Origin: Budorcas taxicolor
Lineage: Eukaryota; Chordata; Mammalia; Artiodactyla; Bovidae
DNA: 64,000 nt
NCBI RefSeq assembly: GCF_023091745.1
Contig: NC_068910.1
Coordinates: 180,661,170-180,725,169, forward strand
Direction of reading: 5' to 3'
Shown: positions 22,415 to 34,873 of the stretch, piece after piece
How positions within the stretch are numbered: position 1 is the stretch's first letter
How the letters are laid out: the number at the start of each line of letters is the position of its first letter
Made by a program: the position numbers and the translations under genes
The notes under the pieces: model-generated
Databases searched by the model: none
Told to the model about the DNA's origin: nothing
What the model saw: only the letters and a program-made list of their open reading frames with translations

Positions 22415-23453
22415 CTGTGGAAAATCCTGAGACAGATGGGAATACCAGACCACCCGACCTGCCTCTTGAGAAATCTGTATGCAGGTCAGGAAGCAACAGT
22501 TAGAACTGGACATGGAACAACAGACTGGTTCCAAATAGGAAAAGGAGTATGTCAAGGCTGTATATTGGCACCCTGCTTATTTAACTTATATGCAAAGTAC
22601 ATCATGAGAAACGCTGGACTGGAAAAAACACAAGCTGGAATCAAGATTACCGGGAGAAATATCAATAACCTCAGATATGCAGATGACACAACCCTTATGG
22701 CAGAAAGTGCAGAGGAACTAAAAAGCCTCTTGATGACAGTGAAAGAGGAGAGTGAAGAAGTTGGCTTAAAGCTCAACATTCAGAAAACGAAGATCATGGC
22801 ATCCAGTCCCATCACTTCATGGGAAATAGATGGGGAAACAGTGGAAACAGTGTCAGACTTTATTTTTTGAGGCTCCAAAATCACTGCAGATGGTGTTGCA
22901 GCCATGAAATTAAAAGATGCTTACTCCTTGGAAGGAAAGTCATGACCAACCTAGATAGCACATTAAAAAGCAGAGATATTACTTTGCCAACAAAGGTCCA
23001 TCTAGTCAAGGCTATGGTTTTTCCTGTGGTCATGTATGGATGTGAGAGTTGGACTGTGAAGAAGGCTGAGCACCAAAGAATTGATGCTTTTGACCTGTGG
23101 TGTTGGAGAAGACTCTTGAGAGTCCCTTGGACTGCAAGGAGATTTAACAAGTCCATCCTAAAGGAGACCAGTCCTGGGTGTTCATTGGAAGGACTGAAGG
23201 TGAGGCTGAAACTCCAATACTTTAGCCACCTCGTGTGAAGAGTTGAGTCATTGAAAAAGACTCTGATGCTGGGAGAGACCGGGGGCAGGAGGAAAAGGGG
23301 ACAACAGAGGATGAGATGGCTGGATGGCATCACTAACTCGATGGACGTGAGCTGCGTGAACTCCAGGAGTTGGTGATGGACAGGGAGGCCTGGTGTGCTG
23401 CTATTCATGGGGTCGCAAAGAGTGGGACATGACTGAGCGACTGAACTGAACTG
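22415..23453 (+). mobile_element. BovB 3' half inserted in L1, perfect TSD
   Basis: Sense BovB from the middle of RT ([15 protein letters not shown]…; [15 protein letters not shown] with the catalytic YADD) to the 3' end. It is flanked by a perfect 14-bp duplication, AACTGTCCAGCTTT (22401-22414, 23454-23467), and the surrounding antisense L1 reads through cleanly when it is removed. The frame is broken near 22868. Confidence 0.95.
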
Positions 23454-26103
23454 AACTGTCCAGCTTTTCCAACACCATTTATTGAAGAAGCTGTCTTTTC
23501 TCCATTGTGTTTCTTGCCCCCTTAATCATAGATTAATTGCCCATATAAGTGTATGTATATTTCTGTGCTCTTGACATATGTGTCTGTGTTTGAGCCAGTA
23601 CCATACTGTTTTGATTACTATAGTTTTGTAGTATAGTTTGAAATCAAAAGGAATACTTCCAACTTTGTTCCTTTATCTCAATATTGCTGTGGTTTGGGGG
23701 GATCTTTTGTGTATCCATACAAATTTCAGAATCATTTGTTCTAGTTCCGTGAAAAATGCCATTAGTATTCTGATGAAATTGTATTGAATCTATAGATTGC
23801 CTTGAGTATAACAGTCATTTAAACAATCTTAATTCTTCCAATTCATAAGCACAGTTTATCTTTTAATCTGTTTCTGTCATCTTCAGTTTCATTCATCAGG
23901 GCCTTATAGTTTTCTGAATACAGGTTTTTTACCTCCTTAGATTTACTCCTAGGTATTTTATTCTTTTTGATGTGATTCTAAATGAGGTTGTTTCCGTAAT
24001 TTATCTTTCTGATAGAGCATTGTTAATGTATGGAAATGCAACAGACTTCTGTATATTAACTTTGCATTCTACAACTTTACTGAATTCGTTAATAAATTAT
24101 AATAGTTTTGGGTGGCATCTTTAGAATTTTTTATGGTATAGTACCATGTCATTTGCAAAGAGTGACAGTTACTTCTTCCTTTCCAATATGGATTCCTTTT
24201 TTTTTTTTTTTACTTGTCTGATTGTTGTGGTTAGGACTTCCAATACTGTGTTGAATAAAAGTGGCAAAACTGGACTTTCTTGTCTTGTTCGTGATCTTAG
24301 AGGAAAAGCTTTCAGTGTGGTGAGTATAGTAATAGCTATGGACTTGCAATATCAATATATGACCTTTATTATGTTGAGGTATATTCCCTTTGTACCTATT
24401 TTGTTGAAAGTTTTTGACATAAATGGCTGTTTAATTTTTCAAAAGTCTTTTCTGCATCTATTGAGATGATAATATGTTTTTTACTCTTAATTTTGTTAAT
24501 GTGACATATCACATCAATAGGATTACAGATACTGAAACAGCCTTTGCATCACTGGGATAAATTCCATTTGATCATGATGTATGATCCATTTAATGTATTA
24601 TTGAATTTGATGTGCTAATATTTTTTTGAGGATTTTTACATATATGTCATCAATGATATTGACTTGTAATTTTGTGAGTATGTGTGTGTGATATCTTTGT
24701 GTGGTTTTGGTATAAGGGTGATGCTGTCCTTGTAGAATGAGTTCAGAAGCTTTCCATGCTCTGCAATTTGGGGGAATAGTTTGAGAAGTATTAATTCTTT
24801 TCTCTAAGTTTGGTAAAATTTACCTGTGAAGTCTCCTGATTCTAGATATTGTTTGGTGGCTGGGGGTGGGGTCAGATTTAAAAATTATTATGAATTCAGT
24901 TTCATTGCTGATAATTGATATGTTTAAATTTTCTATTTCTTCCTATATCTGTCTTGGGATATTGCACACTTCTATTATTTCTTCTAGGTTGTCATTTTTA
25001 TTGATGTGTAATTGTTCATAAGAATAGCTTATGATCCTGTTTTTCTGTGGTATTGATTGTGACTTCTTTTCATTTCTGATTTTATTGTTTTGGGCCCTCT
25101 TTTTTTTTGTGGTGAATCTGGCTAATGTTTTATCAATCTTGCTTGTCTTTTCAACAAACCAGGTCTTCTTTTCATTCATTCATTTTCCTTTGTTTTCTGT
25201 GTAGTAAAAATAGTCTCTTTTATTTATTTCTTCTCTGTTCTTTAGTATTTCTTTCATTCCAATAACTTTCCATTTCATTTGTTTTTCTTTTTCTAGTTCC
25301 TTTAGGTATAGTGTTAAGTTGTTTGAGATTTTTCTTGTTTCCTGAGGTAGGCTTCTATTGCTATAAACTTTACTCTTAGAACTGGTTTTGCTGCATTTCA
25401 TAGATTTTGAATTGTTTTGTTTCTGTTTTCATTTGTCTCCAGATGTATTTTGATTTATTCTTGGATCCATGATTGTTTAATAGAATTTTGTTTAGCCTCC
25501 ATGTTTGTGTCTTTTGCAGGGTTTTTCTTATAATTGATTTCCAGTCTCGTAACTTTGTGGTCAGAAGAAGCTTGATATGATTCCAATCTTCTTAAATTTA
25601 CTGAGACTTGTGAATTGACCTGAAATCTATCCTGGAGAATTTTCCATGTGAACTTGAAAAGAGTATGTATTCTGCTGCTTTTGGATGGAATGTTTCATAT
25701 ACATTAAGTACATTTGATCTGATGTTTCATTTAAGGCCTGTGGTTCCTTATCGATTTTCTGTCTGGATGATCCGTCCATTGATGTAAATGGAGTGTTTAT
25801 GTCCATTATTGTTATTGTGTTATTGTAAATTTCTGTTTTTATGTCTGTTAATATCTTCTTCATGGTTGATCCCTTGATCATTATGCAATGTCCTCATTTG
25901 TCTCTTGTTACAGTCTTCTTTTAAATTTGATTTTGTCTGATATAAATATTGTGTACCCAAGCTTTCTTTTCATTTCTATTTATATGGTATAACTTTTTCC
26001 ATCCTCTCACTTTCAGTGTGATCTAAAGTGAGTCTCTTGTAGGCAGCATAAATGAGTCTTTTTTTGGGTTCATTCATCCACTCTGTCTTTTGATTGGAGC
26101 ATT

Positions 26104-27228
26104 CAGCTCAGCTCAGTCACTCAGTCATGTCCGACTTTTTGCGACCCCATGAATAGCAGTACACGAGGCCTCCCTGTCCATCACCAACTCCCAGAGTTCA
26201 CTCAGACTCATGTCCAGCGAGTCAGTGATGCCATCCAGCCATCCCATCCTCTGTCGTCCCCTTCTCCTCCTGCCCCTAATCCCTCCCAGCATCAGAGTCT
26301 TTTCCAATGAGTCAATTCTTCGCATGAGGTGGCCAAAGTACTGGAGTTTCAGCTTTAGCATCATTCCCTCCAAAGAAATCCCAGGGCTGATCTCCTTCAG
26401 AATGGACTGGTTGGATCTCCTTGCAGTCCAAGGGACGCCCAGGAGTCTTCTCCAACACCACAGTTCAAAAGCATCAATTCTTTGGTGCTCAGCCTTCTTC
26501 ACAGTCCAACTCTCACATCCATACATGACCACAGGAAAAACCATAGCCTTGACTAGACGGACCTTAGTTGGCAAAGTAATGTCTCTGCTTTTGAATATGC
26601 TATCTAAGTTGGTCATAACTTTTCTTCCAAAGAGTAAGGGTCTTTTAATTTCATGGCTGCAATCACCATCTGCAGTGATTTTGGAGCCCCCAAAAATAAA
26701 GTCTGACACTGTTTCCACTGTTTCCCCATCTATTTCCCATGAAGTGATGGGACCGGATGCCATGATCTTCATTTTCTGAATGTTGAGTTTTAAGCCAACT
26801 TCTTCACTCTCCTCTTTCACTGTCATCAAGAGGCTTTTTAGTTCGTCTTCTCTTTCTGCCATAAGGGTGGTGTCATCTGCATATCTGAGGTTATTGATAT
26901 TTCTCCTGGCAATCTTGATTCCAGCTTGTGTTTCTTCCAGTCCAGCATTTCTCATGATGTACTCTGCATATAAGTTAAATAAGCAGGGTGCCAATATACA
27001 GCCTTGACGTACTCCTTTTCCTATTTGGAACCAGTCTGTTGTTCCATGTCCAGTTCTAACTGTTGCTTCCTGACCTGCATACAGATTTCTCAAGAGGCAG
27101 GTCAGGTGGTCTGGTATTCCCATAACTCTCAGAATTTTCCATGGTTTATTGTGATCCACCCAGTCAAAGGCTTTGGCATAGTCAATAAAGCAGAAATAGA
27201 TGTTTTTCTGGAACTCTCTTGCTTTTAG
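26104..27228 (-). mobile_element. BovB 3' half in L1, with long open RT frame
   Basis: Antisense BovB with no stop over 26125-27234 (369 codons; about the first four residues are L1-derived). RT motifs are in order: A ([14 protein letters not shown]), B ([16 protein letters not shown]) and C (YADD). Then come the thumb and the C-terminal MYGCESW and WCWRRLL segments. The N-terminal endonuclease and early RT are absent, so it cannot encode an active enzyme. It is the least decayed BovB frame in the window. Confidence 0.92.
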
Positions 27229-28264
27229 GTTCATTTATATTTAAAGTAATTATTGATAGGTATGTGCTTATTGCCATTTTGTTAATTTTTTATGTGTGTT
27301 TTGCAGTTCTTTTTTGTTCTTTTATTCTTTTACTCCTTTCTCTTGTGATTTGATGACCACTTTTAATGTTATGTTTGGATTCTTTCTCTTTTTTGTATGT
27401 ATATATTTTACATATTTTTAATTTGTGGATACCATGAGGTTTATATACAACAATCTATACATATACATGATTATTTCAAGTTGCCTTATCCCTTAAGTTC
27501 AAACATATTTTAAAAGTCCTGCATTTTTACTTTCCCCAACAAGAATTTAATATTTTTAGCATCATATTTTGTATCTTTTAATTTTGTTTATGCTTTAATT
27601 ACTTATTGTGGCTATAGATGATTTTAGTGCTTTTGTCTTTAACCTTTCACTAGCTTTATAGGCAGTTTGTTTACTTCATTTACAGTATATTTGACTCTAC
27701 CAATGAGATGTTTTCCTTTGTCAGTTTTATATTTCTAGAGGTGGCCTTTTCTAATTAGAAAAGTCAATTTAATGTTTCTTATAAAGCTGGATTCATGATA
27801 CTGAACTCTTTTAACTTTTGATTGTCTGTATAACTTTTGATTTCTCCTTCAAATCATAAGGAAAGCCTTGATAGATCATTCTTAACTGCAAGTTTTCCTC
27901 TTTCATCACTTTAAATATATCATGCCATTCCCTTCTGACCTGCAGAATTTCTGATGATGAGTCAGCTAATTGTCTTAAGAGAGTTCCTTTACTTTTTACA
28001 TATAACTTGTTGCTTTTCCCTGGCAAAAAAAATGTTCTCTCTTTACCTATAATTTTTGCCATTTTAATTACAATGTTCTTGGTGTGGTCCTCTTTGGATT
28101 GATCCTGTTTGTGACTCTACGCTTCTGGAACTTAGATGCTTGTTTCCTTTCCCAGATTAGGAAAGCTTTCTGCTATTATGTCTTCAAATAATTTCTCTGC
28201 TCTTTTATCTCTCTCTTCTGTAATACAAATGATAGCGTGTTTGATATTATTTCAGAAGTCTCTT

Positions 28265-28955
28265 CTTTTTATGGTAAGTCCCCTACATACCAACACGTTT
28301 CATTCCAAGAAGATATTGGTAAGTCCAATTTGTTCATAAGTCCAACAAAGTTAGCCTAGGTACCCAACTAACAAAACTGGCTATACAGTACTATACTGTA
28401 ATAGTTTTATAATACTTCTCACACAAATAATACATAAAAACAAACACCCCAAAAATATTTCTAATCTTACAGTGAAGTGAAGTGAAGTGAAGTCGCTCAG
28501 TCATGTCCGACTCTTTGCGACCCCATGGACTGTAGCCTACCATGCTCCTCTGTCCATGGGATTTTCCAGGCAATAGTACTGGAGTGGATTGCCATTTCCT
28601 TCTTCAGTGGATCTTCCCAACCCAGGGTTGGAACCCGGGTCTCCCGCCTTGTAGACAGACACTTTACCGTCTGAGCCACCAGGGAAGTCCAGTACAGTAT
28701 TATCAACTACATCACCGCTGCTTTTATACTTGCTTTCAGACATCATGGGCTTGAAATAAAAATATGGTACTACCGTATTTTGTACAGTACTATACAGTAA
28801 AGTACACAAATGCACAACGACTTGTAGAGAATGTATACACATGACAATGTGCACCAAACATGTGAACTCACTCACATGACTGAATATGTAAGTATACTTT
28901 CACATCTTTGAAAATCTGCAACTTGAAGGTTCATATGTAGGGAATCTAACTGTAT
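28265..28955. mobile_element. DNA-transposon-like repeat interrupted by a SINE
   Basis: Flanking L1 text stops near 28265 and resumes near 28956. The inserted block begins GGTAAGTCCCCTACATACC, and its right end (GTTCATATGTAGGGAATC) is its rough inverse complement, as terminal inverted repeats would be. The family (Tigger/mariner type) is a guess. A Bov-tA SINE sits inside at 28471-28690. Confidence 0.5.
28471..28690 (-). mobile_element. Bov-tA SINE, antisense
   Basis: The right end GAGCCACCAGGGAAGTCC is the reverse complement of the tRNA-derived head. The left end is the Bov-A 3' end with a (GTGAA)n-type tail (AGTGAAGTGAAGTGAAGTGA). Confidence 0.92.
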
Positions 28956-29549
28956 TCTTTTTTTTTTTTTTCTGTTCAGTTTCAGTGATTTCCACTGAAC
29001 CTCTATTTTTTAGTTTGCTTATCCATTCTTCTTTTTCATCTAGTCTACTGTTGACTCATTCTAGGGTATTTTTAATTTCAGTTATATTCTTCAGCTCTGT
29101 TTGGTTCTTGTTTATGTCTTCTAGCTCTTTGTACAGTTTCACCGTGTTCATTCAATCTTTTCCTTAGGCCTTTGAGCATTTTTATGATTATTGCTTTGAA
29201 TTCTTTGTTGGTTAGATTTCTTATTTCTACTTCATTTAGTTCTTTTAATGGTTTATCTTGTTCCTTTGTTAGAAACATATTCCTCTATTGACTCATTTTA
29301 CCTAATTCACTGTTTATATTTCTATGTAGTTGGTAGGTTGGTTACATTTTCCAGTTTTGGAGAACAGAGGAGACATGTGTCCCAGCAGTGTATTCCCCCT
29401 CTAGTCACCAGAACTATGTGCTCTAGGGGTAGCCCTATGTGGGCTTCATGGGTCTTTCTGTTATAGGTGGTTGACTACCATGGGAAGCCCAGTTAGTATG
29501 GCTGCCCTCCATCTGATTGGTTGTCAGACCCTGCCATGTGAAGAGGCTA

Positions 29550-30760
29550 CTGGCCACTGGTGGTGAGTGGAGCTCTGTCACAAAACAGCTGGTTCAGAGT
29601 TCCTGAAGCCTAGGGGTGGTGGGTAGAGTCAGGTCTTAGGATTGGTGATGTGGATCCAGGACACCTGATCTACTGTTGGCCTGTGATGAATGGGGTGGGT
29701 TTCTGACATAGCTGGCTGCAGGGTCTAGGTGTCTAAAAGCTGATGTTGGTGGGCTGGTGAGTGGGGCTGGATCCTGGCTGGATAATGATCCTAAGGTTTC
29801 TTAAAGCTAGTATTAGTGTGCTAGTAGGGAGGGGTGGGGGTGGTGGGGTTAGGTCTTGGAAATAGTATTGGTTCTCTGGTGGGTGGAGCTGGGACCTGGG
29901 GTCTTTTGTTTCAGGACCCAGGCATTTGGAGCTGATGATGACCCATAGGTGAGTGGGCCTGGGTAGCCTCTGGGTAGCTCACTGGTGGATGGAGCCAGGT
30001 CCCAATGTCTCTAGTTGCAGGGCCCTAGAGAGTTTGTGCCTCCCCTCTAGTGAGTGAGGCTTGTTCCAGTGCTAGTATCAGCCAGTGGTGGGTGCAGCTG
30101 TGTCCCAAGGTTTCTGGCTGCAGGATTATAGTGATCCTGAGGCTAGTGCTGGCGCACTGTTGGGTGGAGCTGAATTCTGGGGTCTTTGGATACAGGCCCC
30201 TTGGGGTTCCACAGTTGATTTCAGCCCACTAATACCCAGGTCAAGTCCAGCGGTCCCTGGGCTAGTGCCAGCTCACTGGTGAATGGAGCTGGATCTAGTG
30301 GTCTCTGGCTACAGAGCCTTGGGGGTTCCTGGAGATGGTTTGGGCTGCTGGTGAGTGGGCTAATTCCTGATATGGCTGGCTGCAGGGCCCAGTGAACCTG
30401 AAGCTGGTGTCAGCCTGTCAGCCCACTGTAGGTGTGGTCAGACCCTTGGGCAGCAGCTGAGGGGCCCAAGATGCCCCAGAGCTGATGCTGGTCTGCTACT
30501 GGGTGCGGTCAGGGCATAGGTGGTCCTGGCTCTAGTGCTGGTGCACTGGTGGGCAAGACTGGGTCCTGGGCCCTCTGAGAATGGGTCACATCCTGGTGGC
30601 AGTTGGGGGCTCAGGAGTCTTAATGCAGCTGGCCTGGTGGTGGACGCGGCTGTGCCCCTGCCCAGCTAGCTGCTTGACCTAAGGCGTCCAAGTACTGGTT
30701 CTGTCACTGGTGGGTGGGGCCAGGACCCAGTGCTAATAAGCTAGAGGGACAACTCTAAAA
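29550..30760. repeat. Degenerate G-rich tandem repeat in the L1 5' UTR
   Basis: A phrase close to CTGGTGGGTGGAGCTGGGTCC, often followed by TCTCTGGCTGCAGGGCCC, recurs at least 14 times. Examples are near 29755, 29876, 29982, 30086, 30159, 30279, 30350, 30548 and 30708. Spacing is roughly 60-80 bp. Units are diverged. It lies just upstream (in L1 sense) of ORF1. Confidence 0.75.
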
Positions 30761-31667
30761 TGGTGCTTGCCAGCATTAATGTCTTCATGGTAGAATGAGC
30801 TCCCTATAATGCCTGCTGTTAGCATCTGTGTCCCCCAAAGTGAGCTCTACTTGCCACTCTGGGAGTCTCCAAGATCAGCAAATGAGTCTGACCCATGGGC
30901 TTCTTTCAAACTGCTGCTTCTTGCCTAGGTTTCAGCATATGACATTTTGTGTGCACCCTTTAAGAGTGATGTTTTGTACTTCCTCCAGCCCTATGGCTCT
31001 CCCAAAAGTAAGCCCTGTCTGCCTTCAGAGCCAAATGTTCTGATGTTCACCTTCCCAGTGCAGGAGGCTCCAAGGTGGGGAGCCTGATGTGTGGCTTGGA
31101 CTCCTCATGCCTTGGGGAGAACCTCTCCAACTGTAATTATCCTCCCATTTATGGGTCACCCACCTACGGATATGAGACTTGACTATACTTGACTATAAAG
31201 ACTATATTGTCTTTACAGTCTTCTTACCCATCTTGTTATTGTTCCTCCTTTTTAATTGTAGAATATTTCTGCTGGGGTTTAGGTCATTTTCATCAATAGT
31301 TGCTCTGTGAATAGTTGTAATTTCGCCGTGTCTGTGAGAGGAGATGAGCTAGGGTCTTCCTACTCCACCATCCTGGCCACTTCCCTGAACAGGCTTTTTT
31401 TTTTTTTTTAAAGCAGCAATAAATATATGGCCATCTTCATACATGGTCATTTAGGTGTATACTCCTCTACAGGTAAGTGTGATAAAGGTGATAATTGCTC
31501 CTTTGTCTTGTTCTCTTCACTGGATATTAACTCCTCAAAGCAAAGACTATGCTTCTTCATAATATAACTCTTTCTGTAGAGTGCACGCTGCATGGTGAGT
31601 CACTGATGCAGGTAATGATGGTGAAGAGGAAGATGCAAAAGACATTCCATATAATAATTTATAGGTA

Positions 31668-32182
31668 TTTCTCTTTCCGACTTCACCCTGTATGACTGTC
31701 TCTAGGTCCATCCACATCTACAAATGCCCCAGTTTTGTTCCTTTTAATGGCTGACTGTCTCTAGGTCCATCCACATCTACAAATGCCCCAGTTTTGTTCC
31801 TTTTAATGGCTAAGTAACATTTCATTGTATATATGTACCACATGTTTATTGATGTGGTTCTCGGTTGATGGACATTTAGGTTGCTGGCATGTCCTGGCTA
31901 TTGTAAACAGTGCTACAGTGAACACTGGAGTGCATGTGTGTATTTTTTTATTAATTGACATGTTTACACTACCATGTGTAAAATATAGCTAGTGGGAATG
32001 TGTTACATAGCACAGGGTGCTAAGCTTAATGTTCTATGATGATCTAGACGGGTGTGATGTAGGGGGAGTTGGAGGGAGGTCCAAGAGGCAAGGGATATAT
32101 GTATACAAATAGCTAATTCACTTCATTGTGCAGCATACAGTAACACAATATTGTAAAGCAACTTATACCCCAATAAAAAAAA
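31668..32182. mobile_element. Bovine L1 3' end with 5' inversion
   Basis: 31668 to about 31945 is antisense L1 3' UTR sequence, and about 31950-32182 is sense L1 3' end (CCAAGAGGCAAGGGATATATG … CCAATAAAAAAAA). One duplication, TTATAGGTA, flanks both (31659-31667, 32183-32191), so it is a single twin-primed insertion. Confidence 0.85.
31694..31811. repeat. 59-bp exact tandem duplication
   Basis: The unit beginning GACTGTCTCTAGGTCCATCC at 31694 is repeated directly at 31753 and appears identical. It lies within the inverted part of the L1 fragment. Confidence 0.95.
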
Positions 32183-32191
32183 TTATAGGTA

Positions 32192-32614
32192 ATGGACCTC
32201 TATCCAGACTCTGAAATCACTTCATAGGTGTGCTTTCCATATTCCCTGACATTGTTAGAAAGTGACATATTTACAAGCTATACATTTAGAGCTCTTAGAT
32301 CCCAATAAAAACTCTTGGTCCTAACAAGGAAAGCTCTGTTCTGTGTTTTTGTTTTAATGGAGGATATGTTTAATCACTGTGCTAACTGGTGAACTGTCCT
32401 GTGTACATGTCTGTAAAATTAGCCAGGAGTTTCCCGTACTATATTATATCTATTAACTGGAGAAGTTAAACAGTGAGTAGTAAGTAGACTACTCAGTTAT
32501 ATTCCGAGGGACAGATTTAAAACTATAAAAGTGTAGAAAATAAAACTAATTAAAAGACATTTAAACTTTCTGTTTTCATGTTAGCCAGAAAGAATAACTG
32601 GTGTAGATATATGT
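32192..32614. other. Unannotated intergenic DNA
   Basis: AT-rich with no recognisable repeat or coding signal. Confidence 0.4.
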
Positions 32615-32872
32615 AGGAGTCACAATCCACCCACTCCAGCACTCTTGCCTGGAAAATCCCATGGACGGAGGAGCCTGGTAGGGTGCAGTCCACGGGGTCA
32701 CTAAGAGTTGGATACAACTGAGCATCTTCACTTTCACACATTGGAGAAGGAAATGGCAACCCACTCCAGTGTTCCTGCCTGAAGCATACCAGGGATGGGG
32801 GAGCCTGGTGGGCTGCCGTCTATGGGGTCGCACAGAGTCGGACATGACTGAAGCGACTTAGCAGCAGCAGCA
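32615..32872 (+). mobile_element. Bov-A2 SINE (dimer of Bov-A units)
   Basis: Two successive Bov-A units lack the tRNA head and are joined by a TTTCACACATTGGAGAAGG linker. The element ends GAAGCGACTTAGCAGCAGC, the characteristic (AGC)n tail. Confidence 0.93.
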
Positions 32873-33914
32873 GAAATCACCCAGTTTCTATTTTCCTCAT
32901 CAAGACTTGCAGTGAATCTATCCCAGCTTATGAATGGCCAACATCCTACTTTCCTTCCAGTATTGTATTTAATTTTTATACGGGAAAGAAAAATTCATCT
33001 ATTTGGATGCTTTCAACTTCAGCTCTCTCAGGTCTTAGAACTGCAGCAGCTAGGATTTCTTTGATCTGAACTATGTGATATGGGAAAATCTCCCTGCTAT
33101 AATTTGCAGACATAGCTTTCCTAACTTAGATTTTGCACAAAAATAAGATAAATTAAACTTTAAAGAGTATTTGCCTGAGAGTTCAGGTGTTGGGAGATAA
33201 TATCAAATTAAATACCTCTTCTTGTGTGTTTGATTAGTCTTACTCTTGATATTTTTGGTTTAGGCTAACCTTCCTGAACATATATCAGTGTAATTTAATA
33301 TGAAAGGGCTTTATCTCATCCAAAGCTGCCTCTATGACTTCATCCCATCACTTACATTTTTCCTTCCATAGCACACTCTTTTTCAGTCCCTGAGGCTGGG
33401 CCTTGGCTGTCCTTTTATCTCTTAGAATTTGTCCTTTTCAAATGCAAAATGGTTTATTCTTATAGATCATTGGAATTCAAGTCATCTCATAATGATCAGA
33501 AGTAAATTTTCTCTTTCCTAAATACAGAATTCCAAGAAGAAAAGGGGCATTTACTTGTGAACTGTGGTTTTAAATTATGTCTAGTTAGGCATCCTGTTAA
33601 GTAATATGTCAGAATCTCAACAATGCTGGAGTGTGTCACTGCTGTATTCTGGCAAGATTAGCACAGAATACTGCATGAAGAAATTCCAAATTACAAAACA
33701 GCTATGATCCATCCAGAAAGTAACTTTTGACTGCTGAAGATAAACCTCTTAAATCATGTTTGGCCATTTAATTCCAGACATTGAAGTGAAAGAAAACCCT
33801 CAAACTCTTCCCTTTTGTATTTGATAAGTCAGATCACAGTTTAATGTGACATTGAATGCTCAGATTCAGATCAGATCACCTCTCCACCATAGAGGACCTA
33901 GTGGGAATGCTTAG
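32873..33914. other. Unannotated intergenic DNA
   Basis: No coding, RNA or clear repeat signal recognised. Confidence 0.4.
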
Positions 33915-34255
33915 CTCTAAAGCAGAAGTACTTAAACTGGTCAAATCCAGCCTACTGCATGTTTCTGCACAGTGTTTAAGTTAGGAATTTTTTTTTTAAT
34001 GATTGAAACAAAATCAAAAGAGTAATATCATTATGGTATATCATAAAAATTATATGAAAATTCAAACTTCAGTGGTTATAAATGAAATTTTATTGAAACA
34101 CAGCCCTGCTTATTCATTTACATAATGTCTGTGGTTGCTTTCACAACAGTGACAGAATTGAGTACCTGTGATAGAAACTCTATAACCAACAGAGCTTAAC
34201 ATACTATCTTGCCCTTTGCAGAAAAAATTTTCTGACTCTGCTTGAAAACCATAGA
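33915..34255. repeat. Ancient hAT-type DNA transposon fragment
   Basis: 'TTTTATTGAAACACAGCCCTG' and 'TTGCCCTTTGCAGAAAAAATT' match an old mammalian hAT-derived repeat by eye. Limits and subfamily are uncertain. Confidence 0.5.
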
Positions 34256-34630
34256 CTTTCCTCTGCATTCCGTGGTTGTTCTCAGAGTGTGTTAATAAAA
34301 TTCTCTATTGGAAGAAGTGAAAAAATAGAGTGTGTGATGATTGTGGTCTTTGGAATCTTTTTTACTGAATCTTTCGACATAAATCTTTGTTCTTTCATAA
34401 TGTCCTCACATGTCTGTAGCTTATTCCAAGAGAGTGTCTAATATGTTTTACAACTATGTTTAGTGACTTAATAATAGTGATGAATAAAAAGAAAAACATC
34501 TATATTTTTTGTCATTATTATGTATGTAAAATAAATCTTAAAATTCCAAGACACCCATCCCCTAAGAAACTCCTTCACTTATCCTATCTATGTTTAATGC
34601 TATAAAGTACTTGAAAATGCAGCCATGTAT

Positions 34631-34680
34631 ATGTGTGTATGTATGTCTGTATATATATATTTACACACACACACACATAT
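34631..34680. repeat. TG/TA/CA microsatellite
   Basis: Mixed (TG)n, (TA)n and (CA)n runs; the CA run is about 8 units. Confidence 0.9.
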
Positions 34681-34873
34681 GGCTTTATTACTTTTCTTTA
34701 TCATTGGAGAGACTGGATCTGGAAAATATTGCATTTGGTATCTGTGAAGAAAAGGCAAGATTCTAATAAAATATAGAATTAAGGCAAAGACTCAAACTGA
34801 GATAAGAGAACAGTAGAAGGGAGTGATAAGAATGTAAGTAGTGTAGTCATTGGCTTTAAAAAATAATTTTTCA

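Larger units (their letters stand above)
19073..31387 (-). mobile_element. Near full-length antisense L1, split by BovB and other insertions
   Basis: From left to right the minus strand of L1 is read 3' to 5'. The 3' UTR is at 19073-19169, with ORF2 at 22038-22414 and 23454-26103. The endonuclease part at 25627-25881 includes TIMDINTPF and RQKIDKEPQALN. Sequence continues from 27229 into ORF1 (27811-28062 shows LQVRREWHDIFKVMKEENLQ). A long G-rich 5' UTR follows and ends at about 31387 with the reverse complement of an L1 start (AGGGAAGTGGCCAGGATGG). Summed, the L1 pieces make about 6-6.5 kb. All frames carry stops. Confidence 0.8.

Noticed and set aside
29550..30760. Possible CRISPR-like or satellite array
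   Set aside because: Units are diverged, spacing is irregular, there are no uniform repeats with unique spacers, and it lies in an L1 5' UTR in a mammalian genome.
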